Below are positions 55,831-63,915 of a stretch of DNA of 64,000 nt, piece by piece. The first letter of the stretch is position 1. Every line of letters begins with the position of its first letter. The notes beneath the pieces are model-generated. The model worked only from the letters and a program-made list of their open reading frames with translations, was not told where the DNA came from and did no database searches. This stretch comes from Arthrobacter yangruifuii (GTDB lineage Bacteria > Actinomycetota > Actinomycetes > Actinomycetales > Micrococcaceae). Both the position numbers and the translations under genes were made by a program. Location of the stretch: contig NZ_VTFX01000002.1 of assembly GCF_009192775.1 (NCBI RefSeq), positions 61,866 to 125,865 of the forward strand. Reading direction: 5' to 3'.

Positions 55831-57058
55831 GCGTGCCGCTGCCGGCCCGGGTCAGCCGAATGACCCGGGCCAGTGCCCAGCCGAACAGCACCAGCAGCAG
55901 GATATTGCGGGCGGTCAGGAGCAGCGCCACGGCAACATTCAGGTCGTTGTACAGGGCCGAATAGAACATGGGATAGACCAGCGTGGTCAGCGCAGCGATG
56001 GCCGCCATCAGGATCCCGGGCACCTTCCAGTCCCGTCCCTCCCACGCCAGTCCGACGGCGGTCACGGCGCCCAGCCAGAGCATGAACTGCGGCGATCCCA
56101 CCTTGTTGAACACAATGAACGCGCTGACCAGTGCCAGCGATCCGGAGATCAGCAGGGCGCGCGGATCGGCACCGCGGCGCAGCGCCCAGATCAGCAGCCC
56201 GACGACGGCGACGGCCGCCAGCGCCAGCAGGGGCGACATCAATGCCGCCACCGGCTCGCCGAGGGCACCGCGGACCTCGCGCGTATTGATGACCTTGTCT
56301 TCGAAAATGTAGGCATCCGAGGACCCCAGGATCGCCTGCCACAGGCCCGGCGTCGTAAAGGGCGCCTCCATCTGCATGCCACGGGCGCCCTGTTCGCCGA
56401 TAAAGCTCAACAGGTGGCTGAGGCCGCCGGAGAGGGCCACCGCCGCGGCAATCACGGCTGATACCGCGGCACCGGTGGCCAGCAGGGTGAGCCGCCTCTT
56501 CCACGCGACGAGCACTGCGAGGATGACGGCGGCGGGCCAGACCTTGATCCAGGTGGCCAGGGACAGCAGCGCCGAGGCCAGGACGGGGCGGGTGGCCAGG
56601 AACAGCAGGCCCATGATGACCAGGGGTGCGGTGAGTCCGTCCACGCGTCCCACGGCCACCGGGCCGAGCAGCGCGGTGACGGCCAGCCACCAGTAGGCGG
56701 CCGCGATGCCCTGGGTTCCGGCGCGCCGGGCCAGGACGGCGACGGCGGCCGCATTCAGTGCCGTAAAGAGCAGGAACCAGGTGAACTGGTAGGCCCCGTA
56801 ACCGAAGACCGCTGCCAGGACCATGGGGGCAAGCGCAGCGATGGGATAGACCCAGCCGCCGTCAATGCCGACCCAGTAGCCGTCCTGGATTCCGGAAAAC
56901 GCCCACTGCCGGTAAAAGCCCACGTCGCTGAGGACATCGCCGCCGAGGATACGGCTCGCGAGGGCGGCAAGGAAACCCGCGTGGATCACGGCAAACACCG
57001 TCCAAAGGGCGGCGGGACGGAGTAACCGATGGTGCTGGAAGGCCGATTTCCGGGACAT
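55793..57058 (-). CDS. Polytopic GT87-like (DUF2029) mannosyltransferase
   Basis: A 421-residue membrane protein with about 10 helices, similar to GT87 (DUF2029) alpha-mannosyltransferases. The first loop has LSDVGFYRQWAFSGIQDGYWVG, and a helix near LLSLATWIKVWPAAVILAVLVAWKRR is typical of the family. I chose ATG 57058, twelve bases from AAGGAG; an open frame to 57163 is probably not coding. It converges with the MptA/B-like gene, suggesting both act on cell-envelope mannans. The acceptor is unknown. Confidence 0.8.
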   Translation of the reverse strand: MSRKSAFQHHRLLRPAALWTVFAVIHAGFLAALASRILGGDVLSDVGFYRQWAFSGIQDGYWVGIDGGWVYPIAALAPMVLAAVFGYGAYQFTWFLLFTALNAAAVAVLARRAGTQGIAAAYWWLAVTALLGPVAVGRVDGLTAPLVIMGLLFLATRPVLASALLSLATWIKVWPAAVILAVLVAWKRRLTLLATGAAVSAVIAAAVALSGGLSHLLSFIGEQGARGMQMEAPFTTPGLWQAILGSSDAYIFEDKVINTREVRGALGEPVAALMSPLLALAAVAVVGLLIWALRRGADPRALLISGSLALVSAFIVFNKVGSPQFMLWLGAVTAVGLAWEGRDWKVPGILMAAIAALTTLVYPMFYSALYNDLNVAVALLLTARNILLLVLFGWALARVIRLTRAGSGTLSASAVRPEQAP

Positions 57059-57177
57059 GCGAGGGTGGTGCTCCTTAGGTGAATCCGTTGCCGTGCCGCG
57101 TCGAGTGCACAGCGATAAGGCTACCGGCGCGCGGCTCCGGGAATGCAATTCGCCGCCGGACACGGAATACTGAAGGA

Positions 57178-57594
57178 ATGACCGACCTAACTGAAGAAGT
57201 GATTGTGGCGGATTTCGACGTTTCGGAGTGGGAACCCACCCCCTACCAGGTGGAGGGAACCAACAGCGAACTCTCCACGGTTCGGGCAGTGAAGATTTTC
57301 GAGGGGGACATCACCGGAACCAGCGTTGCCGACCTGATCATGGCCGGTAACTCCGTGGGTGCCGGATACGTCGGTTCCGAGGTTTTCGCGGGGACCATAG
57401 CGGGCCGCTCCGGAACCATGGTCATCCAGCACTGGGGGCTGGCCGAGGGCACTGCGACGGCCAGCTCCGGCCACATCATTCCCGGTTCCGGCACCGACGA
57501 TCTTGCCGGCATCTCCGGCAAGGCCATCTACACCCAGGAAGAGGACGGCCAGCACCGCCTGGAACTGCGGGTCACCTTCCCCGTCCAGGGATAG
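57178..57594 (+). CDS. DUF3224 family protein
   Basis: A 138-residue protein of the DUF3224 beta-barrel family. Stretches IVADFDVSEWEPTPY, VKIFEGDITGTSVADLIM and GRSGTMVIQHWG are recognisable. Function is unknown. GAAGGA lies directly against the ATG at 57178, an unusually short spacing, so the start is uncertain, but the N-terminus matches the family. It converges with the M50 gene 8 bp away without a terminator. Confidence 0.82.
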   Translation: MTDLTEEVIVADFDVSEWEPTPYQVEGTNSELSTVRAVKIFEGDITGTSVADLIMAGNSVGAGYVGSEVFAGTIAGRSGTMVIQHWGLAEGTATASSGHIIPGSGTDDLAGISGKAIYTQEEDGQHRLELRVTFPVQG

Positions 57595-57602
57595 GCTCGG
57601 GC

Positions 57603-58340
57603 CTAGGCACCCAGCGCGGCGTAGCCGGCCGCCGCCAGCGAAGCGGCAATCACCAGGGCGAACCCCGCCAGCCACAACGCAGCAGGAACCCCGGTCCGCC
57701 GGGAGAGGATATAGGCGTCGGAGCTTTCCAGGTTCCGGCGCCGACGTGTGTGTACGCCCAGCACGTTGAACCAGTCACGGACGGCCCCCACGAGCAGCGC
57801 AATGCCCGTGCCCATGGCCACGTACCCGGCGACGGGAGGGGCGGCGAACCAGACCAGCAGCACCGAAATCCCCGTGCACCCGAACGCGATCACAAACCCC
57901 TGCCCGTTGCGGATGAACAGGAGCGCGGCGATCAGCACCAGGGCGCTGACGGAGAGCGCAGCCCCGGCCCAGCCGCCCAGCCCCGCCAGCACCAGGACGG
58001 CGCCGACCACCGCCGGGACAGGATAGCCCCAGAACCCGGCCCAGGCGGCGGGGAATCCTCCCCGGCCCAGGGACCGCATGTCGCCGGAATGGTCGAAGCG
58101 CAGGCGGATTCCCTTCACTACCTGTCCGGTGCTCAGCGCTGCGAAGGCATGACCGAGTTCGTGAACGAACGTGACGAACAGCCCAAACCACCGCCATGTG
58201 GCGCGGGGAATGCTGAGCAGGGCCGCGGCGGCGGCAATCAGCAGCAGTGCCACCGGATCGGGGTCCACGGCAGGCACCCGGTCGAAGCCGCCCAGGACCC
58301 GGTTCCACCACTCACCGGCCACGCCCAGCGGATCAGCCAC
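57603..58340 (-). CDS. M50B-like membrane metalloprotease
   Basis: A 245-residue polytopic membrane protein with the zinc-protease motif HELGH at residues 60-64 inside a hydrophobic helix (FVTFVHELGHAFAALSTG) and a candidate third ligand Asp208 in ESSDAYILSRRTGVP. The order resembles PF13398-type M50B proteins, relatives of site-2 proteases that cut substrates within membranes. It is 41 bp downstream of the anti-sigma gene on the same strand. RskA-type anti-sigmas in mycobacteria are cleaved by the M50 protease Rip1, so it could be the protease for its neighbour. GTG 58340. No biochemical proof. Confidence 0.8.
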   Translation of the reverse strand: MADPLGVAGEWWNRVLGGFDRVPAVDPDPVALLLIAAAAALLSIPRATWRWFGLFVTFVHELGHAFAALSTGQVVKGIRLRFDHSGDMRSLGRGGFPAAWAGFWGYPVPAVVGAVLVLAGLGGWAGAALSVSALVLIAALLFIRNGQGFVIAFGCTGISVLLVWFAAPPVAGYVAMGTGIALLVGAVRDWFNVLGVHTRRRRNLESSDAYILSRRTGVPAALWLAGFALVIAASLAAAGYAALGA

Positions 58341-58381
58341 GGGCGGCCTGCCTTCGGTGGTGCCGGTCCGCGGCGGAGTGC

Positions 58382-59179
58382 TCAGAGGTCCAGGACGCCG
58401 CGCAGGATGGAGTCCCCGGAATGCAGGGGGTTCCCGTCAAAGGGCTCATCGGAAATATCAACAATCGGGTATTCATCGAGGTTCAGGTTAGCCGGAATCG
58501 CGAACCGGGCTTCTGTTCCCTCCATGGTCCCGAGGCTGACCATGCGCTCCACATCGGGGGCAATCAGCCAGACTTCGCGGTAGCCCTGCGCCCCGGAGCC
58601 GGTGGCCGTGACAACCAGCTCGCGTTCGCCGTCGGCCCGCTCGTCCACCTCGGCACGGCCCGTTTCGGAGTAGGAAGCCAGCGGAGACAGATCCACCGCG
58701 GCAATAACCTCGCTCCGGTCCGACAGGACGCGTGTGATGCCCCACGTGCCGGCGGCGGCCAGAACCACTGCCGCCGCAGCAGCGCCCAGGATCTGCGGGA
58801 GCCGCCGTCGTTGGCGCCGTTGCCGGGCAGCTTCCAGGGACGCCGCGGACGGTGCCGGGGATTCCTGCGGGGCGGGGGCCGGTGCGGGAGCCCCTGCGGG
58901 GGCAGCGGCTACTGCTGCAGCCGGCCGTTCAGGGGCATCAAAAGGATCCGAGCGGACGGAATCACTGAGCCCAAGCCGGGCATGGATGCCGTCCCACACG
59001 GACGACGGCGGCCGGGGGAGTTCCTCCGCAACGTCCGGGGCCCTCCCTGCGGTCACCACCCGCTGCAGTGCGGTGACCTCCGCCCTGCATTCGGCGCAGC
59101 TTTCGAGGTGGGCCGTCTCCCCGGGGTCGGTCTCGCCGAGGGCGCACAGGGCCAGCGCTTCAGGTGGCAGATGCTGCAT
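58382..59179 (-). CDS. Anti-sigma factor, RskA family
   Basis: A 265-residue single-pass membrane anti-sigma factor. The N-terminal zinc anti-sigma domain has His24-x3-Cys28-x2-Cys31. A Pro/Ala linker leads to one helix at about 127-150, and the external RskA domain contains YREVWLIAPDVERMVSLG and FDGNPLHSGDSILRG. It would hold the sigma factor inactive until cleaved. ATG 59179 overlaps the sigma gene by 20 bp, the usual coupling of the pair. Confidence 0.92.
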   Translation of the reverse strand: MQHLPPEALALCALGETDPGETAHLESCAECRAEVTALQRVVTAGRAPDVAEELPRPPSSVWDGIHARLGLSDSVRSDPFDAPERPAAAVAAAPAGAPAPAPAPQESPAPSAASLEAARQRRQRRRLPQILGAAAAAVVLAAAGTWGITRVLSDRSEVIAAVDLSPLASYSETGRAEVDERADGERELVVTATGSGAQGYREVWLIAPDVERMVSLGTMEGTEARFAIPANLNLDEYPIVDISDEPFDGNPLHSGDSILRGVLDL

Positions 59180-59795
59180 CGCTGACCTCCAATCGCTGGC
59201 GTAGTTGGACGAGGCTTCTTCGGATATGGCTCTTTACGGTACCCAAGGGTAGTTTCAGTGTTTCCGAAATCTGCTGATGTGTCAGATCTTCATGGAAGGC
59301 CAGGCGGAGGATGGAACCCTGCGGCTCCCCGAGCCTGGCCAGTTCGGCGTCCAGCACCACGCGGTCCGCGACGCCGTCGGGGTCAGGGCCGGTGGCCGGC
59401 CCGGAATGCCGGCCCGGCTCGGGAGGTTCCATCAGCGTTTCGGAGGAACGAACCCTGGCCGTTGCCATGCCGGCTGCCACATTCCGTCCGATGCCGACCA
59501 GCCATGCTGCCAGCGTGGACCGGTCGGGGGCATAGCTGTCACGGTATTTCCACGCCCTGATGAACACTTCCTGCACGGCGTCGTCGGCGGCGCCCGGATC
59601 CTGCAGCCTGCGCAGGGCCAGGGCACGGATCAGGGGCGAAAACAGGCGGTAGGCTTCGGCGAGTGCCGTTTCGTCGCCCGCGGCAAAGGCAGCGTCCATC
59701 GCGGCGTCGCGGTCCGAGGCGCCGGTGGGCATCAGTGCCGTTCTCCTGCCGTGCGGGGATGCCTCCGCCATCCGGAAGCTCTCTGAGGTAGACAC
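59160..59795 (-). CDS. sigK: ECF sigma factor, SigK-like
   Basis: A 211-residue extracytoplasmic-function sigma factor. Region 2 runs YRLFSPLIRALALRRLQDPGAADDAVQEVFIRAWKY, and region 4 has LRLAFHEDLTHQQISETLKLPLGTVKSHIRRSLVQLR, a DNA-binding helix-turn-helix. The SigK label comes from the RskA-type partner and is a family-level call. The GTG start overlaps the sortase TAG as TAGTG. Likely targets include its own cluster, but no confident ECF promoter was identified. Confidence 0.9.
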   Translation of the reverse strand: MSTSESFRMAEASPHGRRTALMPTGASDRDAAMDAAFAAGDETALAEAYRLFSPLIRALALRRLQDPGAADDAVQEVFIRAWKYRDSYAPDRSTLAAWLVGIGRNVAAGMATARVRSSETLMEPPEPGRHSGPATGPDPDGVADRVVLDAELARLGEPQGSILRLAFHEDLTHQQISETLKLPLGTVKSHIRRSLVQLRQRLEVSDAASAT

Positions 59796-60505
59796 TACGG
59801 TACAGGGACAGCGGTGAGCACAACGTTGTCTTCATAGTCGCCTACCGCGTCGAGCCATTTACCGCCGCACGTCACCAGCTCGAGCCGGGGGGCACCCGAG
59901 CGGTCAAAAAGATCGAAGTCGTCCAGTGCGGCCTTGGGGATGTTCTCCACGCTTTCGGTGGTGTAGCGCAGCACGCTCCCGTCGCTGCGGGTAACCGTGA
60001 CGGGGGTACCCGGCGGAACCTCGTCCAGCCCCGCGATGGGAAGCACTTCCGTCCGCGAATCCACGTGGGCGGCAAGCACCGCCGCGCCGCGCGAGGACCC
60101 GGGGGCAGGTCCGTAGCGGTACCAGCCCGCCTGGTAGTGGTTGTTGGGCAGTGTCATGGCACCGTTGTCCTCCTGGCCCACCGGAATGACCTCAAGGTCG
60201 ATGCCGGTTCCTTCGACACGCACACGCACGGGATCGGGAACAACCTCGGGCGGTGAGGGTACCGCCGGCCGCACCGGTATTTGCGTGGCGGGTGCTTCCG
60301 GTGTTCCGGGGGCCGCGGAGGTGCCGGGGGCCTCCGTGGTGGCGGGGGCCGCCGTGGATGACGCCGGCGCGGGCGACGACGGCGCCGGCGTAGAACTCGA
60401 AACGGACCCGGCCTCCGGGGCACCGCTGCATGCTGAGGCCCCGGCAAGGACGGCGGCAGAGAGGCAGGCCGCTGCTGCGAGCCGTCGCAGGGGGACAACG
60501 GTCAT
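59795..60505 (-). CDS. Class F sortase with altered catalytic arginine
   Basis: A 236-residue exported sortase. The signal sequence ends in AGASAC (possible non-standard lipobox, Cys26), followed by a Pro/Ser/Thr/Ala-rich stalk and the sortase barrel from about residue 85. Catalytic His147 (AAHVDS) and Cys213 (LVTCGG) are present. Class F enzymes usually have YRDN twelve residues after the Cys; here it is YEDN, so Glu225 replaces the Arg. It may be slow, inactive or use another residue. ATG 60505 has GGAGGT six bases upstream. It is coupled to the sigma gene. Confidence 0.87.
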   Translation of the reverse strand: MTVVPLRRLAAAACLSAAVLAGASACSGAPEAGSVSSSTPAPSSPAPASSTAAPATTEAPGTSAAPGTPEAPATQIPVRPAVPSPPEVVPDPVRVRVEGTGIDLEVIPVGQEDNGAMTLPNNHYQAGWYRYGPAPGSSRGAAVLAAHVDSRTEVLPIAGLDEVPPGTPVTVTRSDGSVLRYTTESVENIPKAALDDFDLFDRSGAPRLELVTCGGKWLDAVGDYEDNVVLTAVPVP

Positions 60506-60534
60506 GAAGGTACCTCCGCAAAAAAGGGGGGGGA

Positions 60535-60581
60535 CCCGGTGCTGCGGCGCGGAAAGGGGCCGGAAGCGCCGCAGCACCGGG
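60535..60581 (-). terminator. Terminator or attenuator between DUF4397 and sortase genes
   Basis: A 16-bp perfect stem (60535-60550 with 60566-60581) and 15-nt loop; on the minus strand it is followed by GTC7 and then T6. It likely stops most transcripts after the DUF4397 gene and lets a fraction continue into sortase-sigma-anti-sigma. Confidence 0.7.
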
Positions 60582-60597
60582 GGAATGGGGCGGGTGT

Positions 60598-61425
60598 CTA
60601 CTTGCTGCCGGCCATGGACCGGCGGCGCAGCAGGACGGCGCCCAGGGCGAGCAGTGCCACACCGCCGGTAGCGGCAGCAGCAGTCACTGCCTGCTCATCC
60701 CCGGACTGGGAAACCTGCTCCAGGGCACCCGGAACCGCGTGCGGTGCGGAGTGCATGCCCTCGAGCGTCTGGGTGGCGAGAGCCAGGTTCCCGGCTTCGA
60801 GGGAACCCCAGGCGTAGACAATCGTGTTGGTGCCCTCGGCCAGGGTCAGATCCGCCGGACCGATCACCGGCGTCGTGGTTCCCGCTGCGGCAACCGAAGC
60901 GGAAATCGTTCCGGGGTCCACGGTCAGCGCCTTCTCATTCGGGTTGGTGAGGTTGGTGATGACCGGAGCACCGCCGGCCAGGACGTCGACGGCGGGTGCC
61001 GCTGCCACGTGGCGGACGGTCAGGCGGGACTTGCCCGCCTCGACGGCGGACGTGTCATTGGTGAACAGGTTGGCCGTCGGCTTGCCGGAGGCATCCAGGT
61101 TGGCCGTGGCGGTGTAGCTGCCGCCGGCTGCCAGATCTGCAGACACCGGGCCGATGATCGGTGCAGAGGCGTCAGCAGCGTCGGCGGCCGTGATGGCCAG
61201 CTGGTAGTTGCCGCCCGGCAGGTCCAGCGGTCCCGCGAGTTCGCCGGGCATGAAGTCGTCCAGGGTGAGGGTGCCGTTGACGTACACGTCCACCGGAGTG
61301 TCCGGAACACCGTGCAGTACCGACAGTTGGGCCATATCGGTGTCGGCCGCGGATGCCGGTACAGCCGAGAAGGCTGCGGCGGCACCCAGGCCGAGCGTCG
61401 AGAGAGCGATAGCGGTCTTGCGCAT
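60598..61425 (-). CDS. Secreted DUF4397 surface protein
   Basis: A 275-residue exported protein with a signal peptide cleaved near VPASAADT. Two DUF4397 beta-sandwich repeats begin AQLSVLHGVPDTPVDVYVNG and SRLTVRHVAAAPAVDVLAGG. A C-terminal hydrophobic helix and RRRSMAGSK tail follow. The tail looks like a sortase signal but lacks an LPxTG-type motif. It may be anchored by the helix alone. It lies at the head of the sortase-sigma cluster and is probably the abundant structural product. ATG 61425 is preceded by AAGGAGCTCAG. Confidence 0.88.
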   Translation of the reverse strand: MRKTAIALSTLGLGAAAAFSAVPASAADTDMAQLSVLHGVPDTPVDVYVNGTLTLDDFMPGELAGPLDLPGGNYQLAITAADAADASAPIIGPVSADLAAGGSYTATANLDASGKPTANLFTNDTSAVEAGKSRLTVRHVAAAPAVDVLAGGAPVITNLTNPNEKALTVDPGTISASVAAAGTTTPVIGPADLTLAEGTNTIVYAWGSLEAGNLALATQTLEGMHSAPHAVPGALEQVSQSGDEQAVTAAAATGGVALLALGAVLLRRRSMAGSK

Positions 61426-61600
61426 GGTCTGAGCTCCTTGTTCTGCCGCACCCTTCGGTACGGGGTTTTGTGACTTACACCCCTATTACTTCCGGGTGCC
61501 CGGGTTTGGATGCAGATCAGCGGAATTTTTTATCCGGGGGAGGTCTCCGGGGGAAGGAACCGTATCCGCCGGCAACCCTGCGCGGCGCTGCGGCAGGCTG

Positions 61601-61630
61601 CTGAACGGCGGGCCGCAGGGTCCGTAGTAT
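61601..61630 (+). promoter_or_regulatory. Candidate promoter of tRNA-Arg
   Basis: CTGAAC at 61601-61606 and TAGTAT at 61625-61630 with an 18-bp spacer, ending 12 bp before the tRNA. The rest of the 217-bp interval (61426-61642) shows no gene; it should also hold the DUF4397 promoter on the minus strand. Confidence 0.4.
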
Positions 61631-61642
61631 CATCGACTGGTT

Positions 61643-61715
61643 GCCCCCGTAGCTCAATGGATAGAGCAACGGCCTTCTAATCCGTAGGTTGCGCGTTCGA
61701 GTCGCGCCGGGGGCA
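61643..61715 (+). tRNA. tRNA-Arg (anticodon TCT)
   Basis: A 73-nt cloverleaf with acceptor GCCCCCG/CGGGGGC, anticodon loop CTTCTAA giving TCT, T-loop GTTCGAGTC and discriminator A. The 3' CCA is not encoded. The bottom base pair of the anticodon stem is a C-T mismatch. Confidence 0.95.
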
Positions 61716-61830
61716 CTTCACGGGCTCAGGCTGTTTTGCTCAGGCCGTTTTAGAACCGGCCGGCGTCCAAGGCCGGTGCCGCGGCGTAGGCTCGGGCGGA
61801 ATATGCCCGCCCCCCCCGCAAGGAGCCGCA

Positions 61831-63042
61831 GTGCCCACCGGCTACCTCATCACCGTCATCCTGCTTGGACTGAGTACTTTGTGTGCGCTCGCCCCGCCCG
61901 GCACCGGCGGACGGGGCAACGGCCCGCGCCCCCGCAGCCCGTTCCGCTGGGGCACGGCCGCATACCTCGCGGGGATGACCCTCAATGAGGCTCCCATGGT
62001 CCCGCTGCTGTTCGGTGCAGCGGTCACCGCCCTGGCCGTCACGGAAGGGGAAGTCTCCTCCGCCGCGGGCATGGCCGCTGCGGCCGGAATGGCCCTGGTT
62101 GCCGCGGGGCTCCGGCTGGTTGCAGAGCGTGCCGTCCGGCACCGGGCCGCCCCTGCACAGGTCCTCGAGACCCCGCTTGGCCACGGCCGGCGAAATGCCG
62201 CCGGACCACGGGCCTTCGTCACGGCCGGCGTTGGTGCGGTCCTGGCCGGACTGTTTCTGCCCTTCCGGCGGCGCCGGCGGGGAGTGCGCCGGCTCAAGGA
62301 CCTGCAGTACGGGGAGTTCGGCCGGCACAACACCCTCGACCTGTATCTGCCCCGGACCGGACCGGCCGCAGGACCCGTATTCGTGCACTTCCACGGCGGC
62401 CGGTTTGTGTCCGGGGCCAAGAACCGGGAGTCGCTGTATCTGCTGTACCGGCTCGCCTCCCACGGATGGACGTGCATCAGCGCTAACTACCGGCTGGCCC
62501 CCGCCGCCGGATTCCCCGACTATGCGGTCGACGCGAAGCGCGTTATTGCCTGGGTGCGTACCACCGGTGCCGCCCACGGCGCGGGCGGCGGACCGGTGGT
62601 CGTGGCGGGAAGCTCCGCCGGTGCCTTCCTGGCCGCCTTTGCGGCACTCACGCCCAACCAGCCGGACCTGCAGCCCGGATTCGAGGATGCCGACACATCG
62701 GTAGCAGGGGCGGCATGCCTCTACGGCTACTACGGCAGAGTCCAGGAGACCAACCCTGACAGCACGCCTGCAGCTCACCTGTTCCCCGGAGCGCCGCCGT
62801 TTTTCCTGCTGCACGGGGACAAGGACAGCGTGGTGCCCGTGCAGCACGGGCACCGCTTCGCGCGTGCCCTGGCGGCGGTGTCCCGGCAACCGGTTTTCTG
62901 GTGCCGGCTGCCCGGAGCGCAGCACTCCTTTGACTACTTTGCCTCGGTTCGAACCCGGTTTGCCGCGCCCGCCATTGAGGAATTCGCTGACTGGGCGGTG
63001 CGGGAACACCAGACCGGAAAAGGGCTGCCCAAAGGGCGCTAG
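61831..63042 (+). CDS. Membrane-anchored alpha/beta hydrolase
   Basis: A 403-residue protein with an N-terminal membrane part of about four helices (residues 1-145) and a C-terminal carboxylesterase/lipase-like domain. Motifs are the oxyanion HGG (188-190), GSSAG with nucleophile Ser262, acid candidate Asp330 or Asp332 (LLHGDKDSVVP) and His365 (AQHSFD), of the hormone-sensitive-lipase / BD-FAE type. The substrate is unknown. GTG 61831 has AAGGAG five bases upstream. It is probably a stand-alone gene. Confidence 0.83.
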   Translation: MPTGYLITVILLGLSTLCALAPPGTGGRGNGPRPRSPFRWGTAAYLAGMTLNEAPMVPLLFGAAVTALAVTEGEVSSAAGMAAAAGMALVAAGLRLVAERAVRHRAAPAQVLETPLGHGRRNAAGPRAFVTAGVGAVLAGLFLPFRRRRRGVRRLKDLQYGEFGRHNTLDLYLPRTGPAAGPVFVHFHGGRFVSGAKNRESLYLLYRLASHGWTCISANYRLAPAAGFPDYAVDAKRVIAWVRTTGAAHGAGGGPVVVAGSSAGAFLAAFAALTPNQPDLQPGFEDADTSVAGAACLYGYYGRVQETNPDSTPAAHLFPGAPPFFLLHGDKDSVVPVQHGHRFARALAAVSRQPVFWCRLPGAQHSFDYFASVRTRFAAPAIEEFADWAVREHQTGKGLPKGR

Positions 63043-63222
63043 TGCTCCTCCACAGGGCAGATACCAGCGGCTCCTGCCCGCCATGATCCACAGCCGCCAC
63101 CGTGGCACGGCCGCGGAAGGCCCGGAGAGCGAAGACTTGCCGGACCGGTAAATCCGCCGGCATCCAGGCCGCGGCTGCGGAAAACGCAGTGTGCCGCGGC
63201 AGACAGCCGAAGGCAGGAAAAC

Positions 63223-63840
63223 ATGAGTGACACCATTACGCTCCGCGGCTACGTGGCCACCGACCTCCGCCGGAACACCACCGACAACGGACTCGCCGTC
63301 GCCAGTTTCCGGATGTGCACCACGGAACGGCGTTATGACCGGGACACCGGCGGATGGCTGGACGGGCAGACAAACTGGTATGCCGTCAGCCTTTTCCGCC
63401 AGCTGGCCACCAATGCCGCCTTCAGCATTCACAAGGGGGACCGGGTAGTGGTCACCGGCAGGCTTAGGCTGCGGCAGTGGACCACGGAGGACGGCCGCAG
63501 CGGCACCAGCGCCGACATCGACGCAGACACGGTGGGGCATGACCTGATGTGGGGGACGGCGAGCTTCCGGCGCACGGCATCCACGGGCACCGATGCTTCC
63601 CTGGGCGGGGACCGGGCCGACGGCGGTGTGGGGGCCGAGACCGGCACCGGTTCCGGCCTCGGGGGAGATCCGGACCTGGAGGAGTCCCTGGGCCGGCTGG
63701 ACCCGCTGACCGGTGAGCTGCTTGATCCTGTCCCTGAGGACGGGGGTTCCGCCGAGGGAGGCTCCACGGACGGGGGTTCCACCGACGGGGAGGCTATGGC
63801 AGCGGAGCCGACCCGCGAAAAGGCCGGGGCACCCTTCTAA
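63223..63840 (+). CDS. ssb: Single-stranded DNA-binding protein paralogue
   Basis: A 205-residue SSB-like protein. The OB-fold covers residues 1-110 (ITLRGYVATDLRRNTTDNGLAVASFRM, WYAVSLFRQLATNA, GDRVVVTGRLRLRQW). The tail is long, Gly/Asp/Glu-rich and ends GAPF rather than the classical DDDIPF. The divergent tail and lack of replication neighbours (no rpsF or rpsR) suggest an accessory SSB, perhaps linked to recombination or transformation. ATG 63223 with CAGGAAAA upstream. Confidence 0.85.
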   Translation: MSDTITLRGYVATDLRRNTTDNGLAVASFRMCTTERRYDRDTGGWLDGQTNWYAVSLFRQLATNAAFSIHKGDRVVVTGRLRLRQWTTEDGRSGTSADIDADTVGHDLMWGTASFRRTASTGTDASLGGDRADGGVGAETGTGSGLGGDPDLEESLGRLDPLTGELLDPVPEDGGSAEGGSTDGGSTDGEAMAAEPTREKAGAPF

Positions 63841-63841
63841 A

Positions 63842-63866
63842 GACGCCGGGGGCGGGCGTGGGCGTC
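63842..63866 (+). terminator. Probable terminator of ssb
   Basis: GACGCC (63842-63847) pairs with GGCGTC (63861-63866), loop 13 nt, followed by CTTTCC. A short stem, close to the stop codon. Confidence 0.55.
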
Positions 63867-63915
63867 CTTTCCGACCGGACACCCGTCCCCTCCGCCGTTC
63901 CCCGCCGGGGGCGGG

